A stretch of 64,000 nt of DNA. Origin: Arcticibacter eurypsychrophilus. GTDB lineage: Bacteria; Bacteroidota; Bacteroidia; Sphingobacteriales; Sphingobacteriaceae. This document shows positions 26,720 through 36,611 of the stretch, piece after piece. Below the pieces are notes generated by a model. The model was not told the origin of the DNA. It ran no database searches and saw only the letters and a list, made by a program, of their open reading frames with translations. The DNA is taken from the NCBI RefSeq assembly GCF_001730525.1, contig NZ_MDFN01000010.1:78357-142356 (forward strand), given 5' to 3'. Position numbers and translations under genes: made by a program. Position 1 is the first letter of the stretch, and every line of letters starts with the position of its first letter.

Positions 26720-29700
26720 ATGTATATGTCGGTGGATAAAGATAAAATATTTAAAAGTACTTGTTGTTACTGTGGCGTAGGTTGCGGAGTAGACATTACC
26801 GTTAGTAAAAACAATACAGTTACTGTGGTTGGCGACAAAGATCACCCTGTAAACCGTGGCATGTTGTGCAGTAAAGGAATGAACCTCCAATACACGGTAA
26901 ATGATGTAAGTGACCGGCTCCTTTATCCTCAAATGCGTTATAATAAAAACCTGCCCTTACAAAGGGTGAGCTGGGATGATGCATTAAATCGTACTGCAGC
27001 AGTATTTAAAACTTTTATTGATAAATATGGACCAGACTCGGTTGCTTTTTATGCATCCGGACAGTGTTTAACTGAAGAGTATTATGTAATTAACAAGCTT
27101 ATCAAAGGATTCATCGGTAGCAATAATATCGACACTAACTCGCGTTTATGTATGAGTAGTGCAGTTACTGCTTATAAAATGGCATTGGGTGAAGATAGTG
27201 TCCCGGTTTGTTATGATGATATTGAGTTAGCCGACTGCCTATTTGTTACCGGGGCTAACCCGGCTTGGTGTCATCCTATATTATGGCGACGGGTGGAAGC
27301 GCATAAAGCAGCTCATCCGGAAGTGAAAATTATCATTATTGATCCCCGTGTAACGGATACCTGCGGAATTGCTGATTTGCATTTACAACTCAATCCGGGT
27401 ACTGATATTACCCTAAACCATGCTATTGGAAGAGTCTTAATAGAAAATGGAGCCATTGACCTTGAATTTATAACCCAACATGCGGAAGGCTTTGACCGAT
27501 ACCGGGAGCTTGTATTTGAACGTACGCTTGCTGAATCTGCATTAATTTGTGGCGTTAAACAGGAAGATATCCAATTAGCCGCTACTTATATAGGAGCGGC
27601 AAAAGGCTTTTTAACCATGTGGACTATGGGGCTTAATCAAAGTTCTGTTGGTGTAAATAAAAACCTAAGTCTGATTAACCTGAACCTAATTACCGGACAT
27701 ATTGGTAAACCAGGATCAGGACCATTCTCTTTAACCGGACAACCTAATGCCATGGGAGGTCGGGAAGTTGGCGGTTTAGCTAATCTGCTTCCGGCACATC
27801 GTGACCTGGCGAATGAAGAACACCGTAAAGAAGTGCAAAAATTTTGGGGAGGCACAACAATATCTGATAAAGCAGGACTTACAGCAACAGAAATGTTTGA
27901 AGCTTTACATGACGGCAGACTGAAAGCAATATGGATCCTTTGTACCAATCCAATAACTAGTCTTCCCAATTCGCGTTTTGTTGAAGAAGCGCTGAAAAAA
28001 GCAAAGTTTGTAGTCGTTCAGGAAGTGAGCAATACAGTAGAATCCTTACAATATGCAGATGTTATTTTACCTGCAGCTGCCTGGACAGAGAAGGAAGGCA
28101 CCATGACTAATTCTGAAAGGCGCATTAGTCATTTAAACAAAATCATAGATGCTCCGGGAGAAGCACTACCAGATGCTGAAATAATTTGTCGGTTTGCCAC
28201 TAAAATGGGGTATAAAGGTTTTGACTATGCCAACATGGAGGAGATCTTTAAGGAACATGCAAAACTAACCTCTAAAACCAATATCAATATTAACGGACTG
28301 GATTACAAGTTAATAAAGAAGCACAACACACTACAATGGCCTTTTAATAAAAAGACAGAGACTGGAACAAAGCGTTTATTTACCAATCAATTATTTTATA
28401 CTCCCAGTAAAAAAGCGGTTATACATAGCCCTTCCGATCAACTGAACAGTGAAATGCCCGATCAGAATTTTCCTTTTGTTCTGACTACCGGCCGCGTTCG
28501 TGATCATTGGCATACCATGACCAAGACAGGAAAAGTAAGTAAGCTGAAGCAACATACGAAAGAAGCTTTTCTTGAAATTCATCCTGAAGATGCGGAAGTA
28601 ATCGGAATTGAAGACAACCAGATTGTGATTGTACGTTCCCGACGTGGTGAAGTGCAAGTAAGGGCAAAGGTAACCACAACAATTAAAAAAGGGGTAGTTT
28701 TTCTGCCCATGCATTGGGGAAAAATCCTGGGTAATGACCTCAACCGTGCCAACAATATTACCAGCAACCTCATCGATCCGCTCTCCAAAGAACCTGATTT
28801 TAAGTTCTGTGCGGTACAAGTAGAAAAGTTTATAAAACCCTTCCAAAAGATTGTCATCATTGGTGCTGGTGCAGGTGCATTTGGCTTTGTCAAATCCTGC
28901 AGAGAGATTAATAAAGAAGATCAAATAACTATCTTCAGCAAGGAAAACTTTCCTTTTTACAACCGGGTGATGCTTCCTGACTACATTAGCGGGGAGCAGA
29001 CCTGGGGACAACTGGTAAAAATGAAAGATGAAGAAGAGCCGAAGTATAACATCCGTCTTTTAAGAGGGGTAAGTGTCGAAAGCATCAACAGAACGGCTAA
29101 ATATATAATTGACTCCAGGGGACAAAAAGCTGAGTATGATGTATTGATCATGGCGACTGGTAGTCGGGCAGCATTACCCAAAAACGTTCCCTCTTTACCT
29201 GGCATCTTCACTATGCGTAGCCGTGTGGATGCAGACAACTTCAAAAAGCACACACCGAAAAATGCACACGTCCTTATTGTAGGGGGTGGGTTACTAGGCT
29301 TAGAAATGGCAGCATCTTTAAGGGAAACCGGTGTAAAAATCACCATCGTACAACGTGTATCCCGATTCCTTAACCGGCAATTGGATCCTCTGGGAAGTCA
29401 GCTTTTACATGAAGAAATGGTAGACCAGGGATGCGATATTTATTACAATGATGAAGTGCAACTTTATTATGGCCGCTCCAAACTAACTGGAATAGGACTT
29501 AAAAGCGGACGCAAGATCAACTGTGATGCCATGATTATTGCCATTGGCACTACGCCCAATATTGAACTGGCAAGAGCATGTGGATTGGAATGCAAACGTG
29601 GTGTGGTTGTAAATGAACGACTGCAAACCAGCGATCCGGCAATCTATGCCATCGGAGAGATTGCCGAATTTCAGGGTACCTTATACGGAATAACAGCAGC

Positions 29701-30241
29701 AGCAGAGCAGCAGGCAGATATCGTAGCGAAATATATGAATGGAGATATTAGCAGCTTTTACAAGGGCAGCCTTTTTATGAACATCATTAAAATCCATGGA
29801 TTTGACCTCTGTAGCATTGGTTTGCCCGAGTGTCCTGATGATAAAAATTACGAAGAAATAGTCCTTATTGATAAAGCCAAGCGGTACTATAAAAAGTGTA
29901 TCATTCATCAGGATCGTTTAGTAGGCACTATCCTGATTGGCGACAAGAGTGAATTCCAGGAATTCAGATCACTCATTGCCAACAAAACAGAGTTAAGCGA
30001 CAAGCGGCTGCTTTTATTAAGAAGCGGACAAACAACAGAACCCGTTTTAGGAAAATTGGTATGCAGCTGCAACAGTGTAGGTTTTGGAAACTTACAAATG
30101 AAGATCACAAACGGTTGCCATGACTTTACAGAGCTGTGTACTTCAACAGGTGCCGGAACAGGGTGTGGATCATGCCGTCCGGAAGTTAAACGCATACTAG
30201 AAGACGCTTTGAAAGAAGAACTTCTTGAAAATATAGGCTAG
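26720..30241 (+). CDS. nasC: Assimilatory nitrate reductase fused to FAD/[2Fe-2S] reductase
   Basis: A 1173-residue cytosolic enzyme combining what in Bacillus are two subunits. Residues 1-690 are the molybdopterin oxidoreductase: C15, C18, C22 and C50 bind a [4Fe-4S] cluster, and the C-terminal dinucleotide-binding part (TTGRVRDHWHTMT) is present. From about 709 comes a NirB-like FAD/NAD(P)H module (IIGAGAGAFG near 711; LIVGGGLLGLEMA near 850), and from about 1113 a BFD [2Fe-2S] domain (CSCNS...GCGSC). Electrons from NAD(P)H could thus flow to nitrate in one polypeptide. A second ATG two codons downstream is an equal start choice. The rubredoxin-fusion gene starts 1 base after the stop. Confidence 0.93.
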   Translation: MYMSVDKDKIFKSTCCYCGVGCGVDITVSKNNTVTVVGDKDHPVNRGMLCSKGMNLQYTVNDVSDRLLYPQMRYNKNLPLQRVSWDDALNRTAAVFKTFIDKYGPDSVAFYASGQCLTEEYYVINKLIKGFIGSNNIDTNSRLCMSSAVTAYKMALGEDSVPVCYDDIELADCLFVTGANPAWCHPILWRRVEAHKAAHPEVKIIIIDPRVTDTCGIADLHLQLNPGTDITLNHAIGRVLIENGAIDLEFITQHAEGFDRYRELVFERTLAESALICGVKQEDIQLAATYIGAAKGFLTMWTMGLNQSSVGVNKNLSLINLNLITGHIGKPGSGPFSLTGQPNAMGGREVGGLANLLPAHRDLANEEHRKEVQKFWGGTTISDKAGLTATEMFEALHDGRLKAIWILCTNPITSLPNSRFVEEALKKAKFVVVQEVSNTVESLQYADVILPAAAWTEKEGTMTNSERRISHLNKIIDAPGEALPDAEIICRFATKMGYKGFDYANMEEIFKEHAKLTSKTNININGLDYKLIKKHNTLQWPFNKKTETGTKRLFTNQLFYTPSKKAVIHSPSDQLNSEMPDQNFPFVLTTGRVRDHWHTMTKTGKVSKLKQHTKEAFLEIHPEDAEVIGIEDNQIVIVRSRRGEVQVRAKVTTTIKKGVVFLPMHWGKILGNDLNRANNITSNLIDPLSKEPDFKFCAVQVEKFIKPFQKIVIIGAGAGAFGFVKSCREINKEDQITIFSKENFPFYNRVMLPDYISGEQTWGQLVKMKDEEEPKYNIRLLRGVSVESINRTAKYIIDSRGQKAEYDVLIMATGSRAALPKNVPSLPGIFTMRSRVDADNFKKHTPKNAHVLIVGGGLLGLEMAASLRETGVKITIVQRVSRFLNRQLDPLGSQLLHEEMVDQGCDIYYNDEVQLYYGRSKLTGIGLKSGRKINCDAMIIAIGTTPNIELARACGLECKRGVVVNERLQTSDPAIYAIGEIAEFQGTLYGITAAAEQQADIVAKYMNGDISSFYKGSLFMNIIKIHGFDLCSIGLPECPDDKNYEEIVLIDKAKRYYKKCIIHQDRLVGTILIGDKSEFQEFRSLIANKTELSDKRLLLLRSGQTTEPVLGKLVCSCNSVGFGNLQMKITNGCHDFTELCTSTGAGTGCGSCRPEVKRILEDALKEELLENIG

Positions 30242-30242
30242 C

Positions 30243-31736
30243 ATGGCAGTGAAAGAAACGACGATATATACTATAAAGGTTAATCTTCCGGGAGGAATTG
30301 TATCTGTAGGAGATTTTTATGAAATCCTTAAGGCTGCTGAAAAAGCAGGCATTGATACGGTTAGATTTGGAAACAGGCAACAACTTTACCTTCAAGTCAA
30401 CCCTGAAACGCTGGAGGACCTGGAGCATGATTTCTTTATTTCAGACACTGAATATGAGATCAATACAGATGAATATCCGAATATTATTAGCTCTTATGTA
30501 GCCGAAGATATCTTTGATAGTTCAACCTGGTTACGTGAAGGCGTATATAAAGATATTTTAGATGCCTTTAATTACAAACCGGGGCTCAAGATTAATCTGG
30601 TAGACAGCACACAAACCTTTGTACCTTTCTTTACCGGAAACCTCAATTTCATTTCCTCAGATGTCAGCAATTACTGGCACCTGTATATTCGTTTCCCTAA
30701 AACAAATCAAATCTATTGCTGGTCTTCACTCATTTATTCAGAAGATATCAGTTCACTAAGCAAGCAGGTTGAAAGTTCGATTCTTCTGGATAGTGATCTG
30801 TTTTATGACCAGGAAAACATTGATGGGCAGTTATTGGAAACCAAAGTCAATTCAGCAGAACACTTCTTTCTTCAACCCATCTCTGTTCCGCTGAAACATC
30901 CTGATTTCCAGTTGCCCTATTACGAAGGATTCAACAAGTACAATGACAAACACTGGCTGGGCATCTATCGGAGGAATGAACTATTTTCGGTAGCCTTTTT
31001 AAAGGACATCTGTACCATTTGCATGAAAACCAGGATTGCTCAAATTCACACCACTACCTGGAAATCTGTCATTATTAAAGGAGTGGAAGCAATTGACAGA
31101 AGGTTATGGAATGTCATATTAGGGAAACATCGAATCAATGTGCGGCATGCCTCAAATGAATTAAACTGGCAAAGTGAAGATCTTTGTAACTATGCGTTGG
31201 ACTTAAAACTAGAGTTGATCAAAGAGTTTGACAAAGTAGATCTCCGAACATTCAACCTTTGTTTTGCCATCAAAATCAATCCAAAGACGGGATTATTCGG
31301 ATCAGTCATCATCCGTAAACATCCTTTCGAAAAGGATTCAACGAATTCTAAAACAGATCAGTTCGATTTGCTGCATACTGTAGACTTCAACCCTAATTCT
31401 AAAAATTATATTCCTTATAAAGAAAATATTTCACGAGATTTACTTAGCAAGGTTTTAATTGAACTATCCGATTACTATTATCAGCAACAAGCGATTACAG
31501 ACACGAACACGGGGGATACTTATTTTGAAGAGGATACGTTCATTACAGAAGAAGCACAGGTATTTGTTTATCAATGCACACATTGCCTGAGTATCTATGA
31601 TGAAACAGTTGGTGATGCATACCAAAACATAGAGCCCAACACTCTTTTTAAGGATTTGGATCCTACATATTGTTGTCCGGTTTGTGATTATGGAAAGAAC
31701 GATTTTATGGCGATTGACAAAACAATCCTTGCATAG
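30243..31736 (+). CDS. Nitrite/sulfite reductase-fold protein with C-terminal rubredoxin
   Basis: A 497-residue fusion. The N-terminus (LPGGIVSVGDFYEILKAAEKAGIDTVRFGNRQ) and a middle segment (AQIHTTTWKSVIIKGVE) match the ferredoxin-like half-domains of siroheme nitrite/sulfite reductases. The expected C-x5-C...C-x3-C cluster ligands are missing: the region reads NWQSEDLCNYAL and FNLCFAIKIN, so siroheme/[4Fe-4S] catalysis is unlikely. Residues about 442-490 form a rubredoxin with YQCTHC and CCPVC knuckles. It probably acts as an electron-transfer or docking partner for the nitrate reductase immediately upstream. It is not a known E. coli or Bacillus component. Confidence 0.8.
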   Translation: MAVKETTIYTIKVNLPGGIVSVGDFYEILKAAEKAGIDTVRFGNRQQLYLQVNPETLEDLEHDFFISDTEYEINTDEYPNIISSYVAEDIFDSSTWLREGVYKDILDAFNYKPGLKINLVDSTQTFVPFFTGNLNFISSDVSNYWHLYIRFPKTNQIYCWSSLIYSEDISSLSKQVESSILLDSDLFYDQENIDGQLLETKVNSAEHFFLQPISVPLKHPDFQLPYYEGFNKYNDKHWLGIYRRNELFSVAFLKDICTICMKTRIAQIHTTTWKSVIIKGVEAIDRRLWNVILGKHRINVRHASNELNWQSEDLCNYALDLKLELIKEFDKVDLRTFNLCFAIKINPKTGLFGSVIIRKHPFEKDSTNSKTDQFDLLHTVDFNPNSKNYIPYKENISRDLLSKVLIELSDYYYQQQAITDTNTGDTYFEEDTFITEEAQVFVYQCTHCLSIYDETVGDAYQNIEPNTLFKDLDPTYCCPVCDYGKNDFMAIDKTILA

Positions 31737-31781
31737 ACCCTGTTAAACGCAATGCAGCAGGCAAACTAATATTTTTATGTG

Positions 31782-32744
31782 ATGGTTGAAATCAGAGATG
31801 AATTGGGCAGGTCTTTCAAAACACTCCGGATAAGTTTGCTTAATACCTGCAACCTTGCCTGTGTGTATTGTAGCTGTGGGAATGAAGACAGCAAGCAAAA
31901 TCATCTTCTTGCAAAAGATAAATCTTTAAGCGCATGGGAGCTTTTGGCACTTGTTAAACGGCTTCATGAACAGTTAAACCTGAGTACAGTGCGCTTTACT
32001 GGTGGTGAGCCTCTATTATATAAAAACCTTGCTACCTTTGTTGAAGGTGTCCATGACCTGGGAATAAATGATCTTAAATTAACTACAAACGCATTATTAC
32101 TCGAACGTCTCAGCCCTTCACTTAAAGCTGCAGGGTTAAAGTCCATCAATGTATCGCTGGATGCCATTGATCCATTGGTATTTTTCCAAATGAGCAGACG
32201 CCATGACTTAACCCGCACATTAAGAGGAATAGATTCCGCACTGCAACAAGGAATTGAAGTAAAGATCAATTCCGTTATTATGAAAGGGCTCAACGACAAT
32301 CAGATCATACCCCTCTTAAACTTTGCCTTTGAAAGAGGGCTGACTATACGATTCCTTGAAATCATGGCAATGGGACATCTCTTTGGGAATTCTGATAAAC
32401 ATTTCTTTTCGCAGGAAGATATGCTGCAGCTAATTGGTACGCATCATTCCTTTATGCCCCTGCTGCGTACCACGTCTTCTACCGCCAACTACTGGCAAAC
32501 AACAAATGGAAATCGTTTTGGAATAGTAGCCAATGAAAGTCAGCCTTTTTGTTTGGACTGCAATCGTTTAAGACTGGATACTTTCGGAAATATTTATGGC
32601 TGTTTAAGCAGCAACCATCCGGTACCTATTAAAGAAGCCCTTAACCCGTTAGAGCTGGAAGGGAAAATCAAAGAAGCTCTGGCACAAAAACAAGCTCTAA
32701 AATTTACAGGAAGTACACTAAGTATGCTTCATATCGGAGGATAA
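31782..32744 (+). CDS. moaA: GTP 3',8-cyclase MoaA (radical SAM)
   Basis: A 320-residue radical SAM enzyme for the first step of molybdenum cofactor synthesis. The SAM cluster motif is C-x3-C-x2-C in NTCNLACVYC (residues 23, 27, 30); the second [4Fe-4S] ligands are C257, C260 (FCLDCNRLRLD) and C274; the C-terminal double Gly (HIGG) is intact. A GTG one codon earlier is also possible, but the ATG at 31782 is preferred. It begins the moaA-moaD-moaE-mobA run. Confidence 0.96.
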   Translation: MVEIRDELGRSFKTLRISLLNTCNLACVYCSCGNEDSKQNHLLAKDKSLSAWELLALVKRLHEQLNLSTVRFTGGEPLLYKNLATFVEGVHDLGINDLKLTTNALLLERLSPSLKAAGLKSINVSLDAIDPLVFFQMSRRHDLTRTLRGIDSALQQGIEVKINSVIMKGLNDNQIIPLLNFAFERGLTIRFLEIMAMGHLFGNSDKHFFSQEDMLQLIGTHHSFMPLLRTTSSTANYWQTTNGNRFGIVANESQPFCLDCNRLRLDTFGNIYGCLSSNHPVPIKEALNPLELEGKIKEALAQKQALKFTGSTLSMLHIGG

Positions 32745-32748
32745 ACCC

Positions 32749-32982
32749 ATGAAAATAGAAGTATTCGCAGTTTTAAAAGACTATTTTAAGAAAGAATTTG
32801 AAATTGCAGATAAACTTGATACCATTGCTGACTTAAAACAATACTTAATTACGCTTAATCCCTCTTCCGTAGAGGTACTATCAAGATGTCGTTTCGCTGT
32901 TGCGGATGATTTTGTAGTAGATAATTATAAGATAACAGGGGACGATAACATCATGATCATTCCCCCAAGCAGTGGAGGCTAA
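32749..32982 (+). CDS. moaD: Molybdopterin synthase sulfur carrier MoaD
   Basis: A 77-residue ubiquitin-like protein ending in the required SSGG C-terminus, which is thiocarboxylated to give sulfur to the pterin. Four bases after moaA. The adenylyltransferase MoeB that activates it is not in this window. Confidence 0.94.
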   Translation: MKIEVFAVLKDYFKKEFEIADKLDTIADLKQYLITLNPSSVEVLSRCRFAVADDFVVDNYKITGDDNIMIIPPSSGG

Positions 32983-32983
32983 T

Positions 32984-33451
32984 ATGAAATATATTACAGA
33001 AGAACCTATTGATTTAGTAGGTATGCTGCAAGAGGCACACCATCCTGCAGCAGGAGCAATTGTATTATTCAGTGGTGAAGTCAGAGATCATAACGGGGGG
33101 AAATCTGTTGCCTACCTGGAGTATGAATCGCAAATCACTATGGCTTCCAAAATGATAGCCCTTATTTTAAAAGAAGCCAAAAGCCGCTGGAACTTAACAA
33201 TTGCTACAGCACAACATCGCATCGGAAAAGTAAAGGTTTGTGAGTCGGCCGTAGTAGTGATAACCGCCTCTCCGCACCGTACTGAAGCATATGCCAGCAA
33301 CAGGTATATTATCGACCGCATCAAACATGAAGTCCCGATCTGGAAATGTGAGTACTTTTCTGATGGGACAAAAGAGTGGGGAGGAAATTGTAATTGTCAA
33401 AAAGAGACTGGTGATCCGAATAAACACATTTATGAATCAGCAGATCAATAG
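32984..33451 (+). CDS. moaE: Molybdopterin synthase catalytic subunit MoaE
   Basis: A 155-residue subunit that joins MoaD to form molybdopterin synthase. Recognisable parts are GAIVLFSGEVRDHN, the YLEYES segment, ITASPHRTEAY and the active-site VPIWKCEYFSDG with its lysine, ending KEWGGN. A GTG four codons upstream inside moaD is possible, but the ATG at 32984, one base after the moaD stop, fits coupled translation. Confidence 0.95.
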   Translation: MKYITEEPIDLVGMLQEAHHPAAGAIVLFSGEVRDHNGGKSVAYLEYESQITMASKMIALILKEAKSRWNLTIATAQHRIGKVKVCESAVVVITASPHRTEAYASNRYIIDRIKHEVPIWKCEYFSDGTKEWGGNCNCQKETGDPNKHIYESADQ

Positions 33452-34049
33452 CATTGAAAACAGTTTAGATAACAACATCCTCGGAGTAGTTTTATGTGGA
33501 GGCGAGAGCAAAAGAATGGGAAGCGATAAAGGGCTTCTTTTAGTACCTGGGACATCCCGAACATGGGCACAACAAGTAGCGGACCTGCTTTTTACCTGCA
33601 ATCTTCCCTTCGTCATTTCGATCAATGAAACCCAGCTTTCGTCTTATAGCCCCCTGTTCCCTCCAGAACAACTCGTTCTTGATCAGATAAACGTAAGAGG
33701 TCCCTTAAACGGTTTACTCAGTGTATACCACGCGCATCCCGGAAAAGATTTATTGCTAATTGGTTGCGATATGATCCAAATGGATCAGGCCACAGTAAAC
33801 CATTTAATAGCTATTTATCAAGCAGATACCAGGTTTGATTATTACGTTTATGGGCAGGATGAATTTCTTGAACCTTTATGTGCAATCTATACCTCTAAGG
33901 CATTAGATGAGATTATGAATAAATTAAATGCAAACGAGTTAACCTCTTTTGCCTTACATAAGGTGATCTCTTCCTCTAATTACAAAAGCATACCCGTTAT
34001 TGATAAAAAAGCGTTTTCTAATCACAATACAACGAATCTCGCTTCGTGA
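33432..34049 (+). CDS. mobA: Molybdenum cofactor guanylyltransferase MobA
   Basis: A 205-residue nucleotidyltransferase that attaches GMP to Moco to make the MGD form used by nitrate reductases of this type. The signature is GVVLCGGESKRMGSDKG near residues 14-30, with a GCDMIQMD metal-site motif near 112. The frame stays open far upstream inside moaE, but homology starts after the ATG at 33432, giving a 20-base overlap with moaE. Last gene of the nitrate region. Confidence 0.9.
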   Translation: MNQQINSIENSLDNNILGVVLCGGESKRMGSDKGLLLVPGTSRTWAQQVADLLFTCNLPFVISINETQLSSYSPLFPPEQLVLDQINVRGPLNGLLSVYHAHPGKDLLLIGCDMIQMDQATVNHLIAIYQADTRFDYYVYGQDEFLEPLCAIYTSKALDEIMNKLNANELTSFALHKVISSSNYKSIPVIDKKAFSNHNTTNLAS

Positions 34050-34168
34050 ACGATCTATTTGCTTACTCCATAAAAGAGTTTAGTGTTTAAAACAATCCTC
34101 TTAACATTCTACTTTATAGACTCTATTTGTTTTTAACTTATAAAGTTTAGTAATTAGAACTAATCCCC

Positions 34169-35417
34169 TTAATGTTTGACTTTATAAAATTTGGCACCAA
34201 ACGCAAAGATTACCAAGTAACAAATAATCGGTAGGTAATACGCATGCGCTATTCCTACATTATCGGCCACCTTACCCATAATTAGCGGAAACAACGCTCC
34301 CCCCACTACACCCATTGAAATAAAGGAAGATGCCTGTTGAGTATGTTTTCCCAGGTTCTTAATCCCCAAGCTAAAAATAGTGGGGAACATGATACTGAAG
34401 AAAAAGTTAATTGCCAGTAAAGCGATAAAAGAAGGCCAGCCCCAGCCTTGAGCTACGATAATACACATCACAATATTGGCTAATGCAAAACCAGCCAATA
34501 AGGTAGGAGGTGCAATAATCCGCATCAGGAATGTACCGATAAACCGTCCCGCTAACATAATTGCCATAAACAAAACCAGGTAAGTACCAGCAGTTACTTC
34601 ACTGAAACCCATTTGCTCATGACCATAGTTGATAAAGAATGCCCAGGTACCGCTTTGTGCAGCCACGTTAAAAAACTGTGCGGCCACTGCCCATCTGAAA
34701 TGCACATGCTCAAACAACTTTTTACCTGGTGTTAAATCCACGTTCACAGCATCTCCATTTGACACTACGGCATGTGGATCCGTTAATGGCGGAACTTTTA
34801 CAAAAGAAAAGGCTATCGCGATCAGGGCAATCACACTCCCGATCACGAGATACAATATTTTGACAGATGTAAGGTCTGTACTTCCGGCCACATTATGTCG
34901 CAATAAAAAGTACGAACCAATAGCAGGACCTAAAATAGCACCCAGTGCATTAAAAGACTGTGCAAAATTAACCCGCTGGTCACTAAAGAGAAGCCACAAA
35001 AGGATGTGCCACCGTTTCCAGGGTTGATAAACCGCAACCTAGAATAAACAAGGCCACACCAAAGAAACCAAACGAGGCTGTATTGGCTGCCGGCACAAAC
35101 AGGAAGGCTCCTGTTGCAAACAAGGATAAACCTAGGAGTACCCCATTTTTATAACCAAACCGCTTCATGAACAATCCGGCAGGGATGCCCATTACAAAAT
35201 AAGCCCCAAAGATAGCGAACTGAACAAAGGCAGACTGCGTTCTGCTCAGACTCAATACATGCTGAAAATGTTTATTTAAAACATCTCCCATCGTGATTGC
35301 AACTCCCCACAACATAAATAAGGAGGTAACAAAGATCATGGTGGTAACGAATTTCCTATCTGTAAAAGCAGGCTTTGCGGCTACAGGCTGCTCGACTGAG
35401 TTAATACTGTCTTTCAT
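34169..35417 (-). pseudogene. Sugar MFS transporter (FucP/NagP-like), broken by frameshift
   Basis: Two overlapping minus-strand frames make one transporter. The N-terminal part (35417-34983, 144 residues) covers helices 1-4 and ends LETVAHPFVASL then TAG; the C-terminal part (34999-34169) resumes at SDQRVNFAQSFNALGAILGP. Family members read through this point with a few more residues between the (A/V)(N/H)PF and QR(V/L)NFAQSFN motifs, so a small deletion with loss of frame is likely. Either the gene is inactive or there is a sequencing error. The intact form would import a hexose or amino sugar by proton symport. No regulatory or catabolic partner adjoins it. Confidence 0.75.
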
Positions 35418-35703
35418 TAAGTGGTTTATTTATTTTATTGGTATTCAAAAGTACAAAGGCAAAATGAAATGAGCTAATTTCTTTATGTATTACCTTCAAA
35501 TACATGAATACCAAGGTCATTTGAATAACAAAACGGATTTAACACCCGACAAAATTTATCACTTAGGTTAACCGAAAAGGGTTCCCTTATTATCAGCAGA
35601 TAACCCAGAGAATGGTACCCATAACATCGATCTTGAAAATAATTATCTTAAATCTGTAATAAAATAGCCCTTGCCTTTACTAAGGAGTTAAAACAACAAA
35701 AAA

Positions 35704-36597
35704 ATGAAAAAGCTAATAGTATTATTTCAGCCAATGGTACTCATTTTTGGCATCTTAATGCACACTAACCTATCGGCACAAACTGCGGATACAAGCCCTT
35801 TCCATGTAACCGTAACAGGTAAAGGCCAGCCCAAGTTATTCATTCCCGGAGCAACCTGTAGTGGAGAAGTCTGGAAAGAAACCGTTGCACGTTACAGCAA
35901 GACACATGAGTGCCATGTTTTTACCCTTGCGGGATATGCAGGTGAAAAAGCCATCAATCAAACGCCCTATCTGGATGCTTACGAAAAGGGAATCATAACA
36001 TACATCAAGAATAAAAAACTTGAGAAGGTAATCTTGGTGGGACATTCTATTGGAGGTTTTCTTTCTTTGTGTATTGCTTCAAAAATGAAAGAGCACTTAG
36101 ATCGGGTGATCCTGGTGGATGCGCTTCCTTTTTATGCAGGTATTTTTAATCCGGCAGCAAAAGGCGGCTTCAATGAAGTTCAGGCGCAACAACTACTCAA
36201 TGCGTATAACCAAATGAATTATACCGCATTAGAAGCAAGTCAGCTTGCCGTAGCCCAAACACTGTGCGCTGATTCTACTAAATGGGAAAGGATAGCCCGT
36301 TGGGGCGCAGCTTCCGATCGAAAGACAATGGCCTATTCGATGGTGGAAATGCTCGGTCACGATATGCGTCAGGATATTGCTTCCATACAGGTTCCTGTAT
36401 TAGTTCTGGCCGCCTTTGCACCTGTAGCACAGTATCCACAATTTACCAAAGAAAACGTACTGAACAGCTATCGCCAACAATATCAGGCATGTAAAACCTG
36501 CATAGTAAAAGTTGCCCCTTTATCTAAGCACTTTATTATGTATGATGCACCTGATTGGTTTTACCAGGAAATGAATACATTTATTCAAGCTGATTAA
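35704..36597 (+). CDS. Exported alpha/beta hydrolase
   Basis: A 297-residue protein with a signal peptide (residues 1-25, ending LSAQT). The nucleophile elbow is GHSIGG with S115, and a late His in SKHFIMYDAP completes a plausible triad; the acid is likely Asp in VLVDALP or nearby. Substrate unknown. It lies 14 bases before an ECF sigma gene, so hydrolase, sigma factor and membrane protein form one operon. Confidence 0.85.
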   Translation: MKKLIVLFQPMVLIFGILMHTNLSAQTADTSPFHVTVTGKGQPKLFIPGATCSGEVWKETVARYSKTHECHVFTLAGYAGEKAINQTPYLDAYEKGIITYIKNKKLEKVILVGHSIGGFLSLCIASKMKEHLDRVILVDALPFYAGIFNPAAKGGFNEVQAQQLLNAYNQMNYTALEASQLAVAQTLCADSTKWERIARWGAASDRKTMAYSMVEMLGHDMRQDIASIQVPVLVLAAFAPVAQYPQFTKENVLNSYRQQYQACKTCIVKVAPLSKHFIMYDAPDWFYQEMNTFIQAD

Positions 36598-36611
36598 TCT
36601 GCAATCGGGTT

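Noticed and set aside
26606..26932. 108-codon minus-strand frame across narK and nasC
   Set aside because: Shadow of two strong genes.
28391..29011. 206-codon minus-strand frame inside nasC
   Set aside because: Fully contained in the reductase gene; no motif.
35441..35513. GGTATTC...GAATACC inverted repeat upstream of the broken MFS gene
   Set aside because: Only 7-bp arms far apart in AT-rich DNA; could be chance.
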